A program made the position numbers and the translations under genes. The notes under the pieces are model-generated. The model was not told the origin of the DNA. It searched no databases and saw only the letters and a program-made list of their open reading frames with translations. From Antedon bifida (taxonomy: Eukaryota; Echinodermata; Crinoidea; Comatulida; Antedonidae), in assembly GCA_963402885.1 (NCBI GenBank), contig OY727101.1:16406417-16470416 (forward strand): a stretch of DNA of 64,000 nucleotides, given 5' to 3'. This document shows, in pieces, positions 31,219 through 42,600 of the stretch; the first letter of the stretch is position 1, and each line of letters opens with the position of its first letter.

Positions 31219-31472
31219 CCTTTTTTTTTTTTACCATATTTAATGAGGGTGATCCATCCAGCAATTGCTGATCATTAGGGACCATCAGAGGTTCACAAGA
31301 CAAACATATACACAAGATGCTCTACAGAAACAAAGTCTTATTACAAGTCTTTGGGAGTGGAGTTGTAATTTTGTCCTTAGAAAAAATCCTGACATGTGAC
31401 GGGACTTGAACCCAGGACCCTTGGAGTGGTAGCCAAGCATCATAACCACCAAGCCACAACTCCACTCCTCCA
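31219..31472 (-). mobile_element. tRNA-derived SINE with poly-A tail
   Basis: Minus strand: TGGCTTGGTGGTTATGATGC (A box), CCTGGGTTCAAGTCCCG (B box), a body, then ATTAAATATGGT and a poly-A tail at 31219-31231. The first 13 bases GGAGTGGAGTTGT are exactly complementary to ACAACTCCACTCC about 100 bases downstream, so the tRNA-like head could be closed by a long stem. Confidence 0.8.
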
Positions 31473-33081
31473 AATGAAGATAAATAAAATATAGATAGAA
31501 TAGATAAAATCAGACTTTAAATAGGCCATTTTGCAGTTTAATAAAGTCATTCACTTCTGTAAAAACAAAAATAATTATTTCACTTATAAAAAGACAAAAG
31601 AAACAGTTAATTTTAACCAAAAACCATTGTATGACAGACAATTTAAGTATTTTTTGCTTTAAATTACAATTTTTTTCAGGTAAATAATTTTTGTAAAATA
31701 ACTATTATGTGACATTAAAATGGCATATTCAGCAAAAAATTGGAAAAAAACTAAATTTATTTACAGGGACAATATATCTTTTTGTAAATATTTATTGGGT
31801 GTTTCAGCATACCGGTATGTTGTTGTGTACAATTGTGCCTATGCAAAAATAGTAGATAATATCATGTGAATATTAAAGTCATCAATGCAATTAGATATCT
31901 TTAATTACTTGTTATGTATTCTTAGTTAAATGTACAGTACCTATTGAATGTGGTTAATTTTCTTTTATTAAATTTCTTTAGAAATATTTTGTGGTTAAGT
32001 TTATGCATGGAGGTAAAAATTTACTTCCATGGTTTATGTAAAGAAATCAATATATTTTTAAAATAGTCTAAGTGTGAGTGTCACCTTTTTTTCTTGTTGT
32101 GGTTGAAATTTAAATCAAAGTTAGAGCTACAGATACTATGGCACTCCAGATTTAGATTCATGTTGCTGTGTTATTGCATAGTTATAATGGCAATGCATGC
32201 TATACCTCATCATCAGTTGGATTTCGTCAAATTTGGACACAATTAGAAACACTTTGGTCGGTGACATATATCTTTCTCTCATTGCCTCTTCCTGGAAAGA
32301 TATATCATATCGTCGAAGTATCATGTGAGAGGCTGGGTTTGATACGTTTAATGTGTTACATTGCTTGCATCTTTAGAACACTCCTGGTACTGAAGTGTTC
32401 ACCCATAAATAATAATTTTCAAAAATACCCCAACAAATCACACTAAGATGCAAGGCGTGAGGATGTGCTATTTATTTATAGGTATCGTAACTTAAAGCTT
32501 TGCATTTATCTTCGTTCTTTTTAAATTTTTCTTAATATTACGTTAAATTAATTATTTCAACATAATATGGCATATTTCATAATTATACTATTTCTTATGC
32601 AAGTTGGTGTTAAGCTTTGATTAGTTTCTTTTAACTAAATCTTATCACCTTTTGTCAATGGTGATTGTTTATGTTTATGTTGTTTTTGTTGGCAATAAAG
32701 TAAACAAAAAGTAGGACACCTACTACGCAAGTAATTGACCAATACAAGCGACAAAGTCAGGGACGAAATAAATCTATAATTAAGCACAACTTCTGTTTAA
32801 TTTGGGCTTGGCCATAAGGTATTTTTCGTTTGAAATTAAAAAGCAAATAGCCTAAATATGGTTTTCTATAGATATGATATTGGTAATAATATTAACGTTA
32901 TTGATTTAAACAAATCATTTTACTAAAATTAATTAAACTAAAATATTGGTTATTAACCAAATAATAAACGTGTATATTTTTATATTATATGGATTAATTT
33001 TAACGAGGTCATCATTTAATATAACATATTTTGTTTACTTCTCCGGACAATATGCAAGGACAATTTAAACATAATTATTGC

Positions 33082-33090
33082 TATATAAAG
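33082..33090 (+). promoter_or_regulatory. TATA box of astacin copy A
   Basis: TATATAAAG lies 45 bp before the start codon and is followed by CTCTATACCAGACCAGT. The same TATA box and following phrase occur before copy B at 48455, so the core promoter was duplicated with the gene and kept. Confidence 0.75.
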
Positions 33091-33134
33091 GACTCTATAC
33101 CAGACCAGTTTAGAGATCCACAACTGTAATCAAC

Positions 33135-33584
33135 ATGTCGAAGATATTCTGTTTCTTACTCCTAACACTGTTTGTTATCAACTGTAGCGATGCTAGGCCA
33201 CCTAATCAGGTAAGATACGATTTATTGATGTCCCTAATTTAAGTTCCAATTGTTCCTTTTTTTTGCTGGTAGACACTGTGTATCAAGTATGTGTATATCT
33301 TAACATAGATTCTAAAGTACTGTATATTCCTTTGTTCATATACTATGATATGCTACATTAGTGTCCAAGGTTATGTATGTGGGTTGCATTTAATTGGTAT
33401 TATATTTTTAATTTAGTTTAGAGGAGGGTGGTTTTATCGAATTTCCGTTTTATCGGAGTATTATCTGTTTTAATCTAGTCTACCTTTATTTTTATACTCA
33501 TATATTTTTATTTTGTATGTTTAATTGTTTTAAGGATGCACCATTATTATGTGTGCCGCTGTTCTAAAAGCGTTTTCCGAATAA

Positions 33585-33616
<32 letters not shown>

Positions 33617-36600
33617 GATCGTTTTATAAAATAGTTATTGTATTCCCACCACCAGGATTCAAAGCAATTATTAAATTATTACACCCTATATTGGTCAAAT
33701 ACTTAGCTCGTCCGAGCTGCATTGTAACAACGTGTTATAACTTTATCTCCAATTGGACAAATCACTTGTGTTACTTACTTACTTATGCTTGGTTCCCACT
33801 AGAGACGCAACGCAAAGACGTAACGCAACGTAAGTGATTTGACCAATCACAAGCGATGAATTATTCAAACTGTCGGTTGTCATTGGTCAACTTCCTTGCG
33901 TTGCGTTTACGTCATTGCGTTACGTCCTAGTGGGAACCAAGCTTAACTCTCTCTTGCGTTTGCGTTGCCTGATTTACGTGTATAGATTCACATTTCCCAT
34001 GCACACCCTTCTCTGAGCGTACGCCCTGTTTCAGAAATCCGCTATCCGCCCTTAACTTCTTGTTATCAGTATTTTGATTTTTTTTTTCATGTACCTAAAT
34101 TCAACCAGCAGCCACCCGAGGAGGAGGAGTCCGAAGGCACAATTGAAAGTGATATAAAACTAACGCCTGAGCAATTGGAAGAGTTAAAACAGTACAAACA
34201 AAATCCAGAATTGGCTAAAAGAAAAATAATTGATAGCGCATTCAGACGATGGCCAGTGGACGCGCAAACTGGCGTACCTATAGTCTCATACGAGATCGAT
34301 TCAGTAACTAGTAAGTGCTGTACAATAATATGAGGCCTATCGACGGTCATCAAGTGCCTAACTGTTTATGCACTGTTTTTCTAGTTGTGGCCTTGTTATG
34401 TGGGTGGGTGTGTGTGTGTGAAATTATATAGTTGCAATGATTTAATTTGATTTTATACAATAACCGACACAATGGCATATCAATCGCTTTAATTGGATTA
34501 ATTATTAATAACTAAAAACTTTATCGTGACGATGATGATAACTTGCTAAGATTTATTGATGACGTCTATTTTCACAGATATTGCAATATATTTTAATTTT
34601 GTCTTAATATAGTATTTTTATACACTTTTTTATGTTTATACAGATTTATATTCTAAATGGTTTTTTTATCTAATCAGTGCAATATGCGACCTACTAGATA
34701 TCGAGTTCACTTTTATGATTCTTATCTCTGCCTGGTTGTGTGTGTGTTGTTTTTACCACATTTTGTATTGTATTTTTATGTAAACAAAATAAAATGAAAT
34801 AAAATTACAAAATAAGGTAGGCCTACACTACTACAATGTTCCTAGTGCAACATTACTGATAGTTAATGGTTCACTAAAAATAATATTTTGAGAATATGAC
34901 AATAAAAGTGAAATGAAATAAACGATTTTTATTTGAAAGATCCAGACGAATCAGCCATCATTGCCGGAATTAACCACTGGGAGGAACACACATGTCTCAG
35001 GTTCCATAGAACATCAAGTGTTGCTGAAAGAATTTTATTTGTAAAGAAAAGTGGGTACGTATACTGTTTTAATAGTTAATGGTTTGTAAATGTATATAGC
35101 GCAAAATACAAATAGTCTCTATGTGCTGTTTAGCACAAGTGTAAAAATGAAAAAGTTGATATAAAATAAACCAGGAAAAAGCCTAATAAACCGAATAAAT
35201 TGACCAAGGCAACAGAAGGATCTAGAAATTCGACGTGGCCATATAAGAAAAAAACCTCAGCGTATTTAACACAGAACAAATTAGTCAATCAGAAAAAGTC
35301 TTTAGTTCAAAGAATTCTTCATCTTTTTCTTGTTTTTACACAAATTGTGACTCTTTGTTCAATAAGAAGGATGAGTTGGTTGCAAGAATAGCTAACGAAC
35401 AACCTGATTTTATTTTTTTAACCGAAGTTTTCCCTAAGAATTATTTATTCGAAATTGACTTCAATTGTTTGTGTCTTAATGGGTATCAGTTTTTTCATCC
35501 AGAAAACTCAGTTCGGGGTATTGGAATTTATGTTAAGCATAATATATCAGTGTCGGAAGTTTGTTTGAAGGCAGAGTATACTGAATCCATTTGGTTAAAT
35601 TTGAAACTTTCAACTGATGAAACAATTTTGATCGGATGTATTTATAGAAGTCCAAACAGTACACCGGCCAATAATGAGTTGCTGGAAGAATTGTTAAGAA
35701 AGGTAGAAAATTTCAATTCAGATCATATTTTAGTAGTTGGAGATTTCAATTATAAATCGATAGATTGGACATCGTTAGAAATTCCTGGTGAAAGACTTTC
35801 AAGAAATTTTTTTGAGTGCATTGAAGATTTGTTTTGGGTACAGCATTGTACACTACCTACAAGAGTTCGGGCAGGTGAAGAACCAAGTGTTCTTGACTTA
35901 ATTTTTTCTAGAGATGATTTCTTAATTAAGGATTTATGTTATAAACCGCCTCTTGGTCTTAGTGACCATGTTGTTTTGACTTTCAATATTGATTGTTCTA
36001 TAGAATCCACTGAAGTACCATTGATGAGAAATTATTACAAAGGAGATTATAACGGCATGAGAAAGTATTTAGAAGATCTGAACCTTGAGCAAGCTGCTTT
36101 AGATTTATCTGCTAATGATTTGGCTACATTGATCGAATGTTCCCTTCAGGATGGAATTTCAAAATTTATTCCTCTTAATAGAAAAGGTAGTGGAAAAAGA
36201 AAACAATGGATGAATAGAGATGTGGAAGAAGCGATTAAATGGAAACATAAAGCGTGGAACATTTACCAAAACAAAAGAGATGAGTTGTCTTGGAATGAGT
36301 TTGTAAAAGCAAGAAATAGGACTACTGCGGAAGTTCGAAAAGCAAAAGCATCTTTTGAAAGAAAATTAGCTGCGGAAGTCAAAATTAATACTAAAGCATT
36401 TTGGACGTACATAAAAAGCAATTCCAAATCTAAACAAGGTATTCCTGACTTGAAAGATAAAAATGGAGTTATTGTGTCTTCTAATTCAATGAAAGCAGAA
36501 GTTTTTAATACTGCCTTTGTTCAGGTTTTTACTGAGGAAGATTCAACCCAACCTCCCAATTTTGATGAAGTAAAGACGGATGCTTTGATCGATTCAGTTA

Positions 36601-39600
36601 TGTTTGAAGTAGATGAAGTTATTGAATATTTCAAGAGCTTAGATGTAAATAAATCTCCTGGTCCAGACATGATAAATTCTCGTGTATTGAAAGAAACTGC
36701 AGAAACAATTGGTGGAGTAGTTACTTTACTTTTTAATAAATTGATGTTTGAAGGAGTTGTTCCAGATTCATGGAAAAGAGCCGATGTTGTCCCTTTGTAT
36801 AAAAAAGGTGATAAGTCTGAACCTCTCAATTATAGACCAGTTAGCTTAACTTCTGTAATGTGTAAGTCAATGGAAAAACTTGTTAAAGATAAAATATACA
36901 AACACCTAGAATCACATCATTTAATCTCAGATCAACAATATGGTTTTTGCTCTGGCAAGTCGTGTACAACTCAGTTAATTGAGGTCATTGATTTGTGGTC
37001 GGTTTGGTTGGACAAAGGTTTTTCTTTTGATTGTATTTATTTTGACTTTCAGAAGGCCTTTGATAAAGTGCCTCATGGTAGATTGTTATCTAAACTTAGG
37101 TCTTATGGTATTTCTAGCAACTTGTTAAGGTGGATCGAGTCTTTTTTGAGTGATCGAAAACAAAGAGTTGTGGTAAATGGGAAGAAGTCGATGTGGCGAG
37201 ATGTTATTAGCGGAGTGCCTCAGGGCAGTGTCCTGGGGCCATTATTGTTTGTCATTTTTATAAATGATCTACCAGACGCTATTTCCCAATCTGTCATTAA
37301 GCTCTTTGCAGACGATACAAAGCTGTTCAGAATAATTCATTCAGATTCAGATAGAAATTTAATGCAGACTGATATAGATGCAATGTGCAAATGGTCTCAT
37401 GATTGGCAGCTACCGTTTAATTTGACCAAGTGTAAAGTCATTCATTTTGGGTCAAAGAATCTGATGTATGAATACTTTATTGGCCTTGGTGACAACAAAG
37501 TTGGTATTGATAGCGTTTCTCAAGAAACAGATTTAGGAATACTGATTGATCATAAACTAGACTTCTCTGCCCATACTTCCAAGGTTGTTAAATCTGCAAA
37601 CAGGATACTCGGTATGGTGACTAGATCTTTCAAGTATCTTGATAGTAGGAGTTATATGTATCTGTACAAATCTATGATCAGACCTATATTGGAATATGGT
37701 GGAAGTTCATGGACACCTCTGTATCAGAAAGATTACAATCGTTTAGAAAAAGTCCAACAGAGATCCACAAGGTTAGTGTCTGAATTGAGGAGTAAGCCAT
37801 ATGCAGAGAGATTGAAGTTATTGGATTTGCCTACCTTAGCCTTTAGAAAGAAAAGGATGGATTTAATTCAAACTTTTAAAATCTTTCATAAATTTGATAA
37901 TATCGAGGCGGGAAAATTATTTCAAAGATCTAAATACCAGCAAACCAGGGGGAATGTTTTTAAGGTATCGAAATCCAAATATAATAAAAACATTAGAAAA
38001 AGAGCATATGCAGTTAGAGTTATAAATGATTGGAACTCGCTACCAAACCATATTGTGACGGAACCAACGATTAACAAGTTCAAAACCAGCATTGCAAAGT
38101 TATGGTCTGACCACCATCTCAAGTTTCGCCCATATGTTACTGAGGAGTTCTCATTGATGACAATGGAGGGACAAATGAGCTAAGTTCTCAAAGTCCTACG
38201 GTTCAAGGTATATTCAAGGTATTCAAGAAAAAATTCCGAAAACAGAATCTCACATCACCACCACCTTCACTATACCAAATTACTAAGAGAAGAGTTAGTA
38301 GGCCTATAGCAATATACAGTATATAATTTAATATGAGTAAGAGATAACTATCGTCTGGTTAAAGTGCTCGATATATATCAGGGGGAAAATTTGGTTACTT
38401 CATAGTACTTTATGACACGACAAATTTGTTTCGTTGGGCTAAACACACTCATCAGGCGAATCAAATTAATTCTTTATTTTTTACTCAACTATCGATTGCC
38501 ATTGGTTAACTTGCTTGCGTTGCGTCTACGTCATTGCGGTGCGTTTCTAGTAGGGCCCTATAGTGAGAAGGAAGGTTTACCGCAATATATGCCTATACTA
38601 ATTGCGTTAAACCTTCGTTCCCACTATACTAGAAACGACCAATGACAACCAATAGTTCGAATAATCCATTACTTGTGATTGGTAAAATCACTTATGTTGC
38701 GCGTCCTTGTGTTGCGTCTGGAAATCAAGCATAACGAACGAAACACAGGCGCGTTCACAAAGTATCATTATTCATGAATCATGTCGACTATTATAGCATG
38801 ATCAAAAGAAGCTGTTCATATAGAAATCATATCATGATCTACTTATGCTAATGAGGTGTTTTATTGCATACAAGTTGCACCAGGTTGTGGGCAATGACTT
38901 GGGAAATGCTGATTGGTTCATTCTCTTTTATAAATCAATGCATCGCGTTTAAACTAGGCTAATCATGATGTCAGCCAGTGTTATCTACTAGATCACATAA
39001 GGACGATAATGTTTGAATAATATTTGATAATTTTAGGTTCGCATAACTTCGACTGGTTTGATCATAATGAACAATTGTTTTTCATTTTTTTCATTTTCTT
39101 TGCTTTGAAATGTAACAATAATCATCATTGTTTTATTATGGTGTATTATTTTTGTTCATAGATGCTGGTCATATATTGGGAAGTTAGACAATGTTCAGGA
39201 GTTGTCGATCGGCAACGGCTGTACTAATGTAAGTTACTTACAGATGTTATTATATAGCCTGAAGTTTATATAGCTTGCTGCTTGGTGATTAAGATGTTAG
39301 GTTAAATTCCTGTCGGATATCAAGATATTTTGTTAGCATCTCATAGCCACCGCTAATTCCTTATTTATTATTATATTATTATTTAATATTAGACTTGCCA
39401 CAAGTCTGTAGTTTAATTGTTTTTAAATGTTTAGTCCTCTAGTCGGCATTTCAATTGTTGTGCAAGATCAAGTATTATACGTATGAAACGCTATAAATGC
39501 CAAAATATTTACTAGTATCTTTTTACTAATTTCGGTCAAGAACGTAGACTAATCTAATATAAATATGTTGATGATTAACTTTTTTTTTTTTTTTTTTTTT

Positions 39601-42600
39601 CATTTCATTTATTTCACGATGATAAACCCGCGAACATACGTAACATGTCACATTTTCGAATCCGACAGAAGAGGTAGACCTATATCGAAAATGCTCATAA
39701 AAAAGTGTTTGTTTTTCTTAACAGCTTGGAACCGTGGCCCATGAAATTGGACATGCAATTGGATTTTTCCACGAACAGTCACGACCAGACCGAGACAATT
39801 ATGTTGAAATACGTCTTGAAAACGTAGAAGCTGGAAAAGAATCTAACTTTGAAAAATCTACTTATATTGACACTATGGGTGTTCCGTATGATATCACATC
39901 ATTGATGCATTACGGGAAATATGTAAGTATAATTTGTTTATAATATTTAATTTTTAAAGCATGTATAATATGCAGTGATAAGAGAAAGACGGTTACAAAA
40001 AATACGTCTTCTTGCCATGGAAAGGGCTCTGATAGGGATCAGCTGCAATAAAGGTAAATTCAACAGGGGCAGCCTTCGCGTAATGTAAAGTACATGTAAT
40101 ATCAATACCATAATCTACTTATATAAGGTGGCTGCCCCCTTTACTATTATTACATTAGTTTTACATTATATATTTAGTTATTTCGTCATTTAATAATAAA
40201 TGACATTTTCCATCCATTTCGGTGTTTTGTTTCCTTTGTTTTGTCTTGGACTCTGTAATTGACACAAAAAGTAAACTCATAATATGACTCTTCAGGCATG
40301 ACATGATAATCTTATTCTTTTCCCTTTATGAGATTTCATTCAAACATACATATCCATTAGGCCCTTATATTTAACAACATGTAAAATCTGGTTAAAGTGT
40401 TACATAATAGTTTTTCTCACGTTTCGTGTGACGTTAGCCAAAAACACGAAATTTGCGCCCTCTTTTGTATAAAATTGTCATTGTTAATAGAATAAATGGA
40501 AATGTAAACGTAGGGATATATTTGGTTCTGATAAAAAAGGGCAAATTGTAAAATGTACTTTATCTTTGCTTTACATCTATATCATAAGTTAACGTTACGT
40601 GTTTACGCTTCTTTACGTTTAAAGTACTTCTCAAAGAACGATCTTCCAACAATAACAACAAAGGAACCTTTATTGCAAAACGTAATAGGCCAACGCGATT
40701 CCTTATCGTTTTATGACATTAAACTGGCGAATTTGGCGTACAATTGTGACGGTGAGTACATACCATTTGTTTTTTCGTTGCACAACAATTTAGGATACAC
40801 CTTTTTTGTCTTTCGCGGGAACAATTCGACTTTATTATTCCTTTTTTTTTTCCATACAAATTGACACCATTAATAAGAATGAATGTGTTTAAATGTATAG
40901 GTATAATACTTAATTTATAGAAGTTTTATTCTAGTTTGTTGCAATTCGTAGCACAAAAAATACATACATACACAAGATGTTTCATTAATGTTATACAATT
41001 AAAAGGCTCATTTATTTACATGTTTGGTTTTTTTTGCCGGTATCAGCCACAATGTTATTTTGTGGGGCGGCTCTTTTCTATTATCAAAGATTTCCTCATC
41101 TTTATCGTTTCAAATTATTAATAAGTAAACATAATATAGATATCATTTTAATCCAAACCTCAATTTACTTTTATGTTGACTATACTGTCCCTTTACTGCC
41201 CAGTGTTAATTCAATTTATTTAATGATATAACAGATAAATGGTTAGCTGAATGTAGTCAAACAGTAAATCCATGTCAAAATGATGGATACTTGGGTAAAG
41301 ACTGCACGTGTTGGTGTCCACCGGAATACACTGGTTCTTCCTGTGAAACTATACAACTTGTTGGTAAAGTACACTTGGTCTCAAATAAGCATTTTCTTTT
41401 CTTTCTATTCTTCTCGAACCTGGACGATGAGAATGTTTAGTTTACCTATTGGTAGTTGGAAATCTAATCACAAGAAGATGGACGAAAACTTAACTTGTAT
41501 TTGTTTCATTGGGGAATCGAATTATTGAACAATCTAACACAGTATTTGCTAACATGTTCCGTCTTTTTTTCTCATAGAAACATGCATAAACATCATATCA
41601 GAGTCCTCCGGAGAAATATCTTCTCCAAACTTTCCAGGCAACTACCCTAGTAACGAAGGATGTATAACATATTTTAATGTTAGTGTCATCTTATTCAACG
41701 ATACTTATTATTTACTACTATCGTCTCATATTAGAGCCCGTTCACACACTGTTATTTACCCGGGTAAATTAGTTTCATGGTTATCTTTATGGCTAACTTT
41801 AGGGCCCGTCCACACACTGTTATTTACCCGGGTAAATTAGTTTCATGGTTATCTTTATCGCTAACTTTAGGGCCCGTTCACACACTGTTATTTATCCGGG
41901 TAAATTAGTTTCATGGTTATCTTTATCGCTAACTTTAGGGCCTGTTCACACACTGTTATTTACCCGGGTAAATTATTTTCATGGTTATCTTTATCGCTAA
42001 CTTTAGGGCCCGTTCACACACTGTTATTTACCCGGGTAAATTAGTTTTATGGTTATCTTTATCGCTAACTTTAGGGCCCGTTCACACACTGTTATTTATC
42101 CGGGTAAATTAGTTTCATGGTTATCTTTATCGCTAACTTTAGGGCCTGTTCACACACTGTTATTTACCCGGGTAAATTATTTTCATGGTTATCTTTATCG
42201 CTAACTTTAGGGCCCGTTCACACACTGTTATTTACCCGGGTAAATTAGTTTTATGGTTATCTTTATCGCTAACTTTAGGGCCTGTTCATACAATGTTATT
42301 TACCCGGGTAAATTAGTTTCATGGTTATCTTTATCGCTAACTTTAGGGCCCGTTCACACACTGTTATTTACCCGGGTAAATTAGTTTCATGGTAATCTTT
42401 ATCGCTAACTTTGGTGGATATTAGGAACCAACATACACGGGTAAATAGCAAGCGATATCGAACCCATGCGTGACTATTGTAATTGTTAATGCTAAATCTT
42501 AAAAAACTATAATGTGTATATTTTCTAAACGTTTAACATAAAATTGGTGGTACCATTGAGCTGTACATATAGTATACTGTTTGTTAATATCTATACATAT

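Larger units (their letters stand above)
30922..33134. other. Region between phospholipase copy B and astacin copy A
   Basis: AT-rich. It contains one complete SINE (31219-31472), short inverted stretches and the upstream region of the astacin gene. Reading frames of 60-90 codons around 32168-32446 have no recognisable character. No exon supported. Confidence 0.55.

Noticed and set aside
26490-31472. tRNA-like sequences as tRNA genes
   Set aside because: A and B boxes are present but acceptor stems and cloverleafs are poor and bodies and tails follow; they are SINE heads.
32168-32446. 92-codon plus-strand frame
   Set aside because: No homology, no splice logic and AT-rich surroundings; ordinary chance frame.
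41733-42415. CRISPR-like look of regularly spaced palindromes
   Set aside because: Units are contiguous with no unique spacers, and the genome is animal; it is a tandem satellite.
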